From contig CAMCUN010000014.1 of NCBI GenBank assembly GCA_945878995.1, positions 1 to 61,429 on the forward strand: 61,429 bases of DNA, in the 5' to 3' direction. The position numbers and the translations under genes are program-made. Below, in pieces: positions 43,453 to 50,847 of this stretch (positions within the stretch are counted from its first letter, which is position 1; each line of letters begins with the position of its first letter). Origin of the DNA: Polaromonas sp. YR568. GTDB taxonomy: Bacteria; Pseudomonadota; Gammaproteobacteria; Burkholderiales; Burkholderiaceae_C. The notes below the pieces were generated by a model. The model had not been told where the DNA came from. It did no database searches and was given only the letters and a program-made list of their open reading frames with translations.

Positions 43453-43528
43453 TGGAGCGAACAGCGGGGATCGAACCCGCGACATCGAACTTGGAAGGAT
43501 CGCGCTCTACCAGCTGAGCTATGTCCGC
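43453..43528 (-). tRNA. trnG: tRNA-Gly(TCC)
   Basis: 76 nt with encoded CCA, discriminator T. Acceptor GCGGACA/TGTTCGC, anticodon loop CTTCCAA with one mismatch in the stem, T arm GCGGG-TTCGATC-CCCGC. First tRNA of the array in transcription order; 159 bases without a recognised gene separate it from tRNA-Leu. Confidence 0.9.
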
Positions 43529-43534
43529 ATCACT

Positions 43535-43565
43535 CCCACGGCGGGGGTTTCCCGCCGTGGGTTTT
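43535..43565. terminator. strong hairpin at the upstream edge of the tRNA array
   Basis: CCCACGGCGGG, loop GGTTT, CCCGCCGTGGG (43535-43561) with TTTT on the plus-strand side. As read on the plus strand it is a terminator. In array orientation it is a leader hairpin just before tRNA-Gly. Confidence 0.6.
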
Positions 43566-43610
43566 CTAAATGGGCATCGCCAGCCGTCCAGAATCGGTGG
43601 CCTGCCCATG

Positions 43611-43627
43611 GCAAATTTTTAAAGAAC
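43611..43627 (-). promoter_or_regulatory. boxA-like antitermination motif ahead of the tRNA array
   Basis: The minus strand reads GTTCTTTAAAAATTTGC, very similar to the boxA segments (core CTTTAA) in rRNA leaders, where the NusB/NusE complex binds. It lies 83 bases upstream of the first tRNA and after the terminator at 43710-43740. Confidence 0.5.
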
Positions 43628-43699
43628 TGCGCCTGTCGGTCGATGCCGGCGAGGCGACCAGGTCAAGCCTGGTGGTCGTGCTGCTGGCGGGCCAGCAAC

Positions 43700-43740
43700 T
43701 GAAAAACAAAAGGCCCGGAACCTTGCGGTGTCCGGGCCTT
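43700..43740 (-). terminator. terminator of the small upstream ORF
   Basis: AAGGCCCGGA (43710-43719) pairs with TCCGGGCCTT (43731-43740). On the minus strand it is followed by TTTGTTTTTC. It separates the transcript of 43770-43967 from the tRNA array. Confidence 0.75.
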
Positions 43741-43769
43741 ATCCTGAGTTATCAGGTGTGAGGTGCTAC

Positions 43770-43967
43770 TTAGCTCCCTCGGCCCGGCGGTCGATCCTCA
43801 TAGCCAATCCGTGATGGCATGGGTGTGATGAGCGCGCCAAAGAGTTGCCCATTGGGCTGACTCTGGGTGGATCTATGCCACAGTCCTATACACACGGACA
43901 GCGAACGCCCAAAGACCGCTTTGCACAAGCGTGCGGCCTTGGCGATAGAGGTGAAAGAAGCTGTCAT
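43770..43967 (-). CDS. small hypothetical protein
   Basis: A 65-codon ORF (MTASFTSIAKAARLCKAVFG at the start) with no recognised domain. The frame is open upstream to an ATG at 44069, but that part overlaps the divergent promoter region. Support comes from context: a terminator ends its strand 30 bases downstream and a divergent promoter with an operator palindrome lies about 60 bases upstream. No clear ribosome-binding site. Could be non-coding. Confidence 0.35.
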   Translation of the reverse strand: MTASFTSIAKAARLCKAVFGRSLSVCIGLWHRSTQSQPNGQLFGALITPMPSRIGYEDRPPGRGS

Positions 43968-44027
43968 GGTGGGCGAGTGTGTGTGAAGTGAGGCGTTTTT
44001 ATCTAGAACGTGCTTATTGTCATTCGC

Positions 44028-44046
44028 GTTGACAACTCTTGTCAAC
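44028..44046. promoter_or_regulatory. perfect operator palindrome in a divergent promoter
   Basis: GTTGACA-ACTCT-TGTCAAC. Both arms contain a -35-like TTGACA, one facing the XRE-type gene at 44070, the other the minus-strand ORF ending at 43770. Likely autoregulatory operator of the adjacent regulator. Confidence 0.6.
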
Positions 44047-44069
44047 AGGCATGACAAAATAATGTTCAT

Positions 44070-44474
44070 ATGACGCCATCAGACCACAGACACCGTTCGC
44101 CATCGAAGACCTTGATCAGGCGCTCGAATCTGCTGCTTCAGCTCCGTCGCTTCAAGCAAGAACACCTTGTCGCAGGAGAGGACTTGCAAGCCGTGGAGAG
44201 GTCATTCGCTGCACTTTTGCAGATCCATCCTTCGCTTCTTTCTCACATCAAGGGTGCACGCCCCATCTCGGACAAGCTGGCCGAGCAGATCGAAAAAGCC
44301 ATCGAATTGCCAAGGGGCTGGCTTGACGAGCCGCGTGAAATAGAGGCCACCACGTCCCCTGGAGAAGACGCATTCTTGGAAATTGCGCGGCAGGCTTGGC
44401 GAAGCGCCAACGCCAGGGGCAAACGCGAGCTTCGCACGTTTGTTATGCAGCACAAGCTGAACTCTTACAGCTGA
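44070..44474 (+). CDS. XRE-like helix-turn-helix regulator
   Basis: A 134-residue protein with a helix-turn-helix at about 44-62 (RSFAALLQIHPSLLSHIKG) followed by ISDKLAEQIEKAIELPRGWLDEP, the arrangement of Cro/C1-type regulators in Burkholderiales. The N-terminal 30 residues are basic. No catalytic or ligand domain. The ATG is 24 bases after the palindrome at 44028-44046, suggesting autoregulation. Confidence 0.8.
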   Translation: MTPSDHRHRSPSKTLIRRSNLLLQLRRFKQEHLVAGEDLQAVERSFAALLQIHPSLLSHIKGARPISDKLAEQIEKAIELPRGWLDEPREIEATTSPGEDAFLEIARQAWRSANARGKRELRTFVMQHKLNSYS

Positions 44475-44839
44475 TTGGTCGCTCATGCCAGGCTCAGCTG
44501 GTCACTGGCAGGCAAGACTGGGTGCCGTCTGGTCGAATTAAGTTTCAGCAACTGCCTTTGGCGTCGCAATCCTCTTGAATGCCATTCAAATGTCAATGGC
44601 ACGGGGGCATGCATGTGAGGATATGAGACGCTCATCCAACAGGCCGAATTGATGGCGATGTCGACGGAGTCGGTGGTGATGCCCGTTGCCCGCAGCAATT
44701 CGCTTGCAGGCTTGTCTCCTACAAAGACAAGATGGCTGTCCCCTGCAGGAGCCGGCCTGTCGGCGATTTGTGGCGTGAGGTGATGCCTGTTGACAGGCAC
44801 GAATCGCTTGCAGGCAAGCTCCTACAAAGGCAAAACCGC
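44475..44839. repeat. intergenic region with REP-like palindromic elements
   Basis: No gene. Two REP-like units are present: a half at about 44697-44727 (reverse complement TTGTAGGAGACAAGCCTGC) and a pair at 44742-44827 that begins CAGGAGCCGGCCTG and ends GCAGGCAAGCTCCTACA. They match the elements at 48441-48522 and 61106-61404. Confidence 0.65.
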
Positions 44840-47134
44840 TCACTCCACCTGCCACCACGCAGGCAGCAGCGCCCGCACCTCGGGCCTTGCAAAGCGGCCA
44901 TCCATTAGAAAGACTGTGCCTTGGTCTTCCGGCCGGCGAATGACGCGGCCCGCAGCTTGCACCACTTTGCGCAAGCCAGGGTAGAGGTAGGCGTAGTCCT
45001 GGCCGCGGCGGCGGCCAAAGAGGGCTTGCATGCGGCGGCTCATTTCTTCGTTCACCGCGTTGAGTTGGGGCAGGCCCAAAGTGGCAATGAAAGCGCCTAT
45101 GAGTTGGCTGCCCGGCAGGTCTATGCCTTCGGCAAAGGAGCCGCCCAACACCGCAAAGGCAATGCCCTCATCCCCGGTGCGAAAGCGCTCTAAAAACGCG
45201 TGTTGCCCGGCCTCGTCCATGCGCGGGGTTTGCCGCCATTGCGGCAACTGTGGGTGGGCAAGAGCCAAGGCGTCGGCGGCTTGCTCAAGGTAGTCAAAGC
45301 TGGAAAAAAATGCCAGGTATTTGCCGGGCTGCACCGCCCATTGCGCGGCCAGCACCTGGGTGATAGCGGGCAGCGAGGCCTGGCGGTCTGGCCAGCGGGT
45401 GGAGATGCGCTGCATCACCTTGACTTGCAGCTGCTCGGCGGCAAAAGGCGCGGCCACGCCCATGACCACGGTGCGTGCGGGCAGGCCCAGCAGGTCGAGG
45501 TAGTAGTCGGCTGGCTGCAAGGTGGCCGAGAACATGGTGCAAGAGGCGGCAGCGTCTAGGCGGTGTTTTAAAAAGGGTGCGGGCACCACACAGCGTATGC
45601 ACAGCCGCGCCCGGGGTCTGTGCGTGGTGCGCTCGCTGAGCGTGATGTCAAACAAGCTGTGCTCGCCCAGGGTGTGCACGCGCTCGTTGAAGGCCAGCAG
45701 GTCAAAGAAAAAGCGCTGCAGCTCGGGCTTGAGCTCGCTGGGGTGTTCGGTTTGCCAAGCCGCAATGGCGCTGGCCGCTTGTTGGAGGGCCAGCACCATG
45801 GGCTGGGGCACGCTGTCCAGCACGCTGTAGGCAGGGCGGCCTTGCACCAGCTCGCTCCAGCGGCGGCGCAGGCGGTCAAAGTCTTTTTTCAGGGGCTTGG
45901 GTGCGGCGCGCCTGGCCAGGACCAGGGCCAGCTCGTCGAGCTCGGCGCTGTACATTTTCCGCGCCCGCTCCACCAGGTTGTGGGCCTCGTCCACCAGCAC
46001 GGCCACACGCCACTCTTGGGCGCGTGTCATGGCGTAGAGCAGGGCGTGGCTGTCAAAGTAGTAGTTGTAGTCGCCCACCACCACGTCAGCCCAGCGCAGC
46101 AGGTCTTGCGCCAGGTAGTAGGGGCACACAGCGTGGTCCAGCGCCAGGCGGCGCAGGGCGGGCTTGTCCATGGAGGGCAGGGCCACCGCAGCTTGGCGGG
46201 CGGCAGGCAGCTTGTCGTAAAAGCCCAACGCCAGCGGACACGACTCGCCATGGCAGGCTTTGTCCGGGTGCTCGCAGGCCTTGTCGCGGGCCACCAGTTC
46301 CAGCACGCGCAGCGGCAGGCTGCGTGGGGCAGGTGCGGCGTCTGCCAGGCGTTCCAAGGCGTGCAATGCGAGGGCGCGGCCCGAGCTTTTGGCAGTGAGG
46401 AAATACAGCTTGTCGAGCGCCGGCTTGCCCTCGGCGGCCATGGCTTTGAGGGCCGGGAACACCGTGCCCACGGTTTTGCCAATGCCGGTGGGCGCCTCCA
46501 CCAGCAAGGGCTGGCCGCTGGTGGCCGAGCGCCACACGGCCTCGGCCAACTCGCGCTGGCCGGGCCTAAAGTCCGGGTGGGGAAAGCTCAGCGAGGCCAA
46601 GGCGGCTTGCCGGGCCAAGCGGTGAGCCGCCTCCTGCTGAGCCCAGGCCATGAAGGCGGCGCACTGCTGCTCAAAAAACGCCAGCAGCGCCTGGGCAGTG
46701 TGGGTTTCAAGCAGCACGGTTTCTTGCTGCTCGTCGAGGTTGAAGTACACCAGCGCCAGCTTGAGCTGGTCCAGGCCCTCTTGCGCGCACATCAGGTGGC
46801 CATAGACCTTGAGCTGGGCCCAGTGGAGCTGGCGCTGGGCCTCGGTGATGCCGTGCACATCGCCCCTGAAGGTTTTGATTTCTTCGAGCTGCTTAAGGTG
46901 AGGGGCAAAGCCGTCGGCCCGCCCGCGCACCACCAGGCCGTGGTGGCTGCCGCTGAGCGAGATTTCGGTGCGGTAGCCTGGCGGGCGGCGGGCGGCCACC
47001 AGCTGGTGGCCGGCCACACCTTCTTGCGCGCTGGGACTGGGGGAAAAGCGCAGGTCGAGGTCGCCCCGCCTGGCCGTGAATTCGCACAGCGTGCGCACAG
47101 CCACGGTGTAGGGCAGATCGTGGGCGGTGGTCAT
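44840..47134 (-). CDS. DinG/XPD-family helicase with N-terminal PD-(D/E)XK-like domain
   Basis: A 764-residue superfamily 2 helicase. Walker A APTGIGKT lies at 214-221 and DEAH at 382-385. Four cysteines between them (C287, C294, C299, C337) fit the Fe-S domain of XPD/DinG enzymes. The C-terminus has GGSFAEGIDLPG and VVQAAGRVIR. The first 120 residues have D74 and E85-I-K87, the D..ExK pattern of Cas4/RecB-like nucleases, so the protein may both unwind and cut DNA. The ATG at 47134 is chosen; another lies at 47146. Cellular role unknown, probably repair. Confidence 0.88.
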   Translation of the reverse strand: MTTAHDLPYTVAVRTLCEFTARRGDLDLRFSPSPSAQEGVAGHQLVAARRPPGYRTEISLSGSHHGLVVRGRADGFAPHLKQLEEIKTFRGDVHGITEAQRQLHWAQLKVYGHLMCAQEGLDQLKLALVYFNLDEQQETVLLETHTAQALLAFFEQQCAAFMAWAQQEAAHRLARQAALASLSFPHPDFRPGQRELAEAVWRSATSGQPLLVEAPTGIGKTVGTVFPALKAMAAEGKPALDKLYFLTAKSSGRALALHALERLADAAPAPRSLPLRVLELVARDKACEHPDKACHGESCPLALGFYDKLPAARQAAVALPSMDKPALRRLALDHAVCPYYLAQDLLRWADVVVGDYNYYFDSHALLYAMTRAQEWRVAVLVDEAHNLVERARKMYSAELDELALVLARRAAPKPLKKDFDRLRRRWSELVQGRPAYSVLDSVPQPMVLALQQAASAIAAWQTEHPSELKPELQRFFFDLLAFNERVHTLGEHSLFDITLSERTTHRPRARLCIRCVVPAPFLKHRLDAAASCTMFSATLQPADYYLDLLGLPARTVVMGVAAPFAAEQLQVKVMQRISTRWPDRQASLPAITQVLAAQWAVQPGKYLAFFSSFDYLEQAADALALAHPQLPQWRQTPRMDEAGQHAFLERFRTGDEGIAFAVLGGSFAEGIDLPGSQLIGAFIATLGLPQLNAVNEEMSRRMQALFGRRRGQDYAYLYPGLRKVVQAAGRVIRRPEDQGTVFLMDGRFARPEVRALLPAWWQVE

Positions 47135-47259
47135 GGGCGCCCGCATGGTAGTGCATGGCTGACTTGGGCCTGCGCGCTTGGCTGTCGCACGGCCTCTTGG
47201 GCCGCCGGGGGGGGCTGGAGACGTGCAGCTATTACCATCTGGCCAGTTACTCCATTGAA

Positions 47260-48342
47260 ATGCCCATGAAAAACAACCCTGAGCGTCCAGCCACCCTGGA
47301 AGACAAGTCTTTTTTGCTGTTGTTGACGCTGGTCACCCTGGCCTTTGGCTGGGTCTTGCTGCCTTTTTATGGCGCGCTGTTTTGGGCGGCGGTGCTGGCC
47401 ATCATCTTTGCGCCTCTCCATGCTCGGCTGATGCAGCGCTTGCCGCAAAAGCGCAATTTGGCAGCGGTCATCAGCCTGACGCTCATTGTGCTGCTGGTGG
47501 TCTTGCCCTTGATTTTGGTCTCGGCCATGCTGGTGCAAGAGGCCAGCGTGGTGTATGCGCGCATGCAGTCGGGCGAGATCAGCTTTTCACGGTACTTTCA
47601 GCAAATGTACGAGGCGCTGCCTGCGTGGTTGTCGGGTCTGCTCAATCGCTTTGGCCTGGGCAGTTTGAGTCTGCTGCAAGACCGCGTGACCACGGGGCTG
47701 ACCAAGGGCTCGCAGTTTTTTGCCACCCAGGCCCTGAACATTGGCCAGGATACTTTTAACTTGGTGATGGCCTTTTTCACCATGCTCTACATTTTGTTTT
47801 TCTTTTTGCGCGATGGCCACCAACTGGTGCGCCGTCTGCGCGAGGCCATTCCCTTGGAGCTCGATGTCAAGCGCAGCTTGGCCACCAAGTTCGCCACCGT
47901 GATTCGAGCCACCGTCAAGGGCAACATCGTGGTGGCCATGGTGCAGGGCGCTTTGGGCGGCTTTATTTTTTGGGCGTTGGACTTGCAGGCGCCTGTGCTG
48001 TGGGGCGTGCTGATGGCCTTTTTGTCGCTCTTGCCCGCGGTGGGCGCGGCGGTGGTGTGGTTGCCCGTGGCCGTTTATTTGCTGCTCACCGGTAGCGTGG
48101 TGCAAGGCGGTGTGCTGATTGCCTTTGGCGTCTTGGTCATTGGGCTGGTGGACAACGTGCTGCGCCCTATTTTGGTTGGCAAAGACACCAAAATGCCCGA
48201 CTACGTGGTGCTGCTGTCCACCCTGGGCGGCATTTCTCTTTTTGGGCTCAACGGCTTTGTCATCGGCCCGGTGATTGCGGCCATGTTCATGGCGGCCTGG
48301 GATTTGTTGGTGAGCGCTCGTCGGGACACACCACCTTTGTAG
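47260..48342 (+). CDS. AI-2E family (PerM/YdiK-type) membrane transporter
   Basis: A 360-residue polytopic protein of the AI-2E exporter/PerM family, with about eight hydrophobic spans, a central soluble region, and GVLMAFLSLLPAVGAAVVWLP followed by DNVLRPILVGKDTKMPDYVV, the family signature. The ATG at 47260 (MPMKNN) is preferred; the frame is open upstream but not hydrophobic or conserved. The transported substrate in this organism is unknown. Confidence 0.9.
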   Translation: MPMKNNPERPATLEDKSFLLLLTLVTLAFGWVLLPFYGALFWAAVLAIIFAPLHARLMQRLPQKRNLAAVISLTLIVLLVVLPLILVSAMLVQEASVVYARMQSGEISFSRYFQQMYEALPAWLSGLLNRFGLGSLSLLQDRVTTGLTKGSQFFATQALNIGQDTFNLVMAFFTMLYILFFFLRDGHQLVRRLREAIPLELDVKRSLATKFATVIRATVKGNIVVAMVQGALGGFIFWALDLQAPVLWGVLMAFLSLLPAVGAAVVWLPVAVYLLLTGSVVQGGVLIAFGVLVIGLVDNVLRPILVGKDTKMPDYVVLLSTLGGISLFGLNGFVIGPVIAAMFMAAWDLLVSARRDTPPL

Positions 48343-48440
48343 GCGACCGGCCGCCCAGGCTTGGGGCTGGGCCATGGCCACCCCATGCCAGGAATCGCCC
48401 AGAAGGCTTGGACCCTGATGGGGAGCGCTGTGTTTTGCCT

Positions 48441-48522
48441 TTTGTAGGAGCCGGCCTGCCGGCGAATGTTGGTAAGAGGTGATGCCCGTTGGTCGGCACG
48501 AATCGCCTGCAGGCTGGCTCAT
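48441..48522. repeat. REP-like palindromic pair
   Basis: Starts TTTGTAGGAGCCGGCCTGCC and ends GCCTGCAGGCTGGCTC, inverted halves around a short spacer. Similar to Pseudomonas-type REPs, which begin TGTAGGAGC. Lies next to the broken GH2 gene. Confidence 0.65.
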
Positions 48523-48533
48523 AGCGGAGAAGT

Positions 48534-48854
48534 TCAGGCGCAAGACAGGGTGTCCAGCTCTTGCTCGGAGCGGGCCGAATAGTCGACCGCACCAAAGTGC
48601 AACAACACCCGCGCGTCGCCAGGCGCCAAGTCAAACTCTCGCTCGTACCAGCACACCGGGTGAAAGCCCGTGTTGCCCAGTCCACTGGCTTGGCTCTCGG
48701 GCGGGAAGGGCACCAAGATTTGGTGCTGCCAAGGAATGGGCTCGGTGGGGTGGATGAAGTTGCGGCAGTCGTTGAAGGTGAATTTCCAAGGGCCGTTGAG
48801 CGATTGCCATTGCTCGCGCACCAACTGCGGGCGCGGGTAAGCGGTGTTATCCAT
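48534..48854 (-). pseudogene. truncated GH2 glycosidase (N-terminal sugar-binding part only)
   Basis: About 106 codons beginning MDNTAYPRPQLVREQWQSLN and running through WKFTFND and CWYEREFDL to LLHFGAVDYSA. This is the start of a family 2 glycoside hydrolase (beta-galactosidase or beta-glucuronidase type), normally 600-1000 residues. After VDYSA the sequence is unrelated and stops within 12 codons, just before a REP element at 48522. The catalytic domain is absent, so it is not functional as an enzyme. Confidence 0.75.
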
Positions 48855-48941
48855 CCGGCCCATTTTGTATGCGGGCACCCCGCCCGCTGTCCACTCTTAC
48901 ACCTGCTTGCATGCGTTTGCTATCTTGGGCGATCAATGCAC

Positions 48942-49256
48942 TCAGCCTGCCTGGCGAGGCTGAAACACCCGAATGCGAGGCGCAATTTTTTCGCTCAGCG
49001 TGCGCGAGGCCATGCGCATGTCGAACTCGGTTTGCAGGTTCAGCCAAAAACGAGGCTCCATGCTGAAAAACAAGCCCAAGCGCAAGGCGGTGTCGGCGGT
49101 CACCGGCCTATGGCCATTGACCAGCTCGCTGATGCGGCTGGGCGAGACATCAATGTCAGCGGCCAACTGGCGGGCAGTTATACCCATGGGTTTCATGAAG
49201 TCTTCCAGCAAAATTTCGCCAGGATGGATTTCGTCAAGCAGGTCGGTCATCTTCAA
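48942..49256 (-). CDS. higA: HigA-type antitoxin
   Basis: A 104-residue XRE-family antitoxin with HPGEILLEDFMKPMGITARQ and a helix-turn-helix at about 26-50 (RQLAADIDVSPSRISELVNG), the usual layout of HigA in which the antitoxin binds DNA and the toxin. It is 4 bases downstream of the toxin gene, giving the toxin-first order typical of higBA. Confidence 0.92.
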   Translation of the reverse strand: MKMTDLLDEIHPGEILLEDFMKPMGITARQLAADIDVSPSRISELVNGHRPVTADTALRLGLFFSMEPRFWLNLQTEFDMRMASRTLSEKIAPRIRVFQPRQAG

Positions 49257-49260
49257 TTCC

Positions 49261-49539
49261 TCAGTGGTAGTCCACTATTTCAACTTGGTAGGCCCCATCG
49301 TCATGCCAGACAAAACAGATCCGCCACTGCGCGTTGATGCGGATGCTGTGCTGGCCTTTTCGGTCGTCCTTCAGGGCTTTAAGGTGGTTGCCGGGTGGAA
49401 TCTTTAAGTCGCTCAGAGCTGTGACAGCGTGCAGCTGCAGCAGCTTTCTCCGTGCCACGCGTTCCAGATTTTTGAATCTGGGCACAGCGTGACTGCGAAA
49501 CAGTGCCTCGGTGTCTGCACAGATGAAAGAACGAATCAT
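49261..49539 (-). CDS. higB: HigB-type toxin (RelE/ParE superfamily)
   Basis: A 92-residue small toxin of the HigB family, expected to cut ribosome-bound mRNA. Sequence features: IRSFICADTEALFR, RKLLQLHAVTALSDLKIPPG, RINAQWRICFVWHDDGAYQVEIVDYH. Full length. Gene order, spacing and strand match the antitoxin behind it. Confidence 0.92.
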   Translation of the reverse strand: MIRSFICADTEALFRSHAVPRFKNLERVARRKLLQLHAVTALSDLKIPPGNHLKALKDDRKGQHSIRINAQWRICFVWHDDGAYQVEIVDYH

Positions 49540-49775
49540 GGCTCATTTTATTCCGCATAAAGGAATCTGAACAACAAAATAAATCGGAAAAAACCTCAGC
49601 GGCTCATTGATGAGCACAAATGTTTGCGCGCCTGCTGGCGCGTCAAGGCTATGCGCTGCTGAGCATGCTGCGCCAAAAAGGCCTGCAGCTGCCGGTTGTT
49701 CATCTTGTCGGCTTGGCCCGTTGGGGTGTGGTTCAAGAAGAACTTGTTGCAAGTGATGGATGGAATGAAAGCCCA

Positions 49776-50111
49776 TCAAACCCGCTGAACTGCCTTCAAG
49801 GCCGCCGCCACCTCTGCTGCGGCCGTGGGCCTGAGCAAGCGTCCCACCTCTTGCCCGTCTTGCAACAACACCAGCGTGGGCCAAAGCTTGACGCGAAAGC
49901 TGCGGCCCAGTGCGCGGCCTGGGCCGTCTTCCACCTTGAGGTGTTGCCATTCCGGCTGCTGTGTCAGCGTCTGGGCTACCGGTGCTTGAGCGGCGCGGCA
50001 GTGGCCACACCAGTCGGTGCCAAACTCCAACACCGTGAGGCCGCGCCAAGCGTCCACGTCGGCGCGCAGGGGGGCTTCGGTGGGGCTGAGGTAGGGTGTC
50101 AATGGGTTCAT
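49776..50111 (-). CDS. thioredoxin family protein
   Basis: A 111-residue cytoplasmic thioredoxin-fold protein with active site WCGHC at 34-38 in VLEFGTDWCGHCRAAQAPV, and the cis-proline region VKLWPTLVLLQDG. No signal peptide. Between its stop and higB are 236 bases with only a 35-codon open frame of doubtful meaning. Confidence 0.9.
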   Translation of the reverse strand: MNPLTPYLSPTEAPLRADVDAWRGLTVLEFGTDWCGHCRAAQAPVAQTLTQQPEWQHLKVEDGPGRALGRSFRVKLWPTLVLLQDGQEVGRLLRPTAAAEVAAALKAVQRV

Positions 50112-50394
50112 GGCTGGAGCTCCGGTTTTAGGGGGTCACGTCAGGGGTGCTGAAATAAGGCACCGTGGTGCCCCGCAAGCACTGCAGGCGGCATTGTGCA
50201 ATCCAAGCGGGCGCGGTGGCGTGCTGGTGCTGCCCGCCGTTCATCTGCTGGCTTCAAAGCCATTCAGGCTTGCGCCTTGAAGGTCATTTTGAATCGGGCG
50301 ACAACTTGTCTTTGCCACAATGAGCCCAAGCTGTTGCACATCGCTCGGCACTGGGCCAGGTCAATCCATTAACAGGTGAAGTGAGGACGCAAGC

Positions 50395-50814
50395 ATGAAT
50401 GAGACAAGCATGTGGTGGTTGCTGACCGGGGCCTTGGTGGCGCTGGAGCTGGTCACAGGCACTTTTTACCTGCTGATGCTCGGCTTGGGTGCGGCCGCTG
50501 CCGCGCTTGCGGCCATGGCCGGCCTGAGTCTGCTTGCGCAGCTGGTGGTGGCTGCGGTGGTGGGTGGTTTGGGGGCTGTGCTTTTGGGGCAATGGCGCAA
50601 GCGCCAAGCAGTCACGCCCGAAGAGGCGCAGGATCAGCAACTGGACTTGGGCGCCACCGTGGTGGTGGACGCTTGGGACGTGCAAGGCACAGCCCAGGTC
50701 AAGCACCGGGGCGCCATGTGGACGGCTGTGTTGGCCCCGGGTCAATCCGCCACGTTGGGCGCTCACCGCATTCAAGCCATGGTGGGCAACCGGTTGGTGG
50801 TCGAAAAAATCTGA
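50395..50814 (+). CDS. NfeD family membrane protein
   Basis: A 139-residue short NfeD protein with three or four membrane helices in the first 70 residues and a C-terminal OB-fold (LGATVVVDAWDVQGTAQVKHRG). NfeD proteins pair with stomatin/SPFH proteins in membrane quality control, and the stomatin gene follows 33 bases later. The 283 bases before it contain no recognised gene. Confidence 0.9.
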   Translation: MNETSMWWLLTGALVALELVTGTFYLLMLGLGAAAAALAAMAGLSLLAQLVVAAVVGGLGAVLLGQWRKRQAVTPEEAQDQQLDLGATVVVDAWDVQGTAQVKHRGAMWTAVLAPGQSATLGAHRIQAMVGNRLVVEKI

Positions 50815-50847
50815 TTTTTGTAGTGACGTTTTAACAGGGAGAAGTTC

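Noticed and set aside
49600..49775. short ORF (MNNRQLQAFLAQHAQQRIALT...) between higB and the thioredoxin gene
   Set aside because: About 35 codons, no ribosome-binding site, no family recognised. Possibly a remnant; not supported enough to list.
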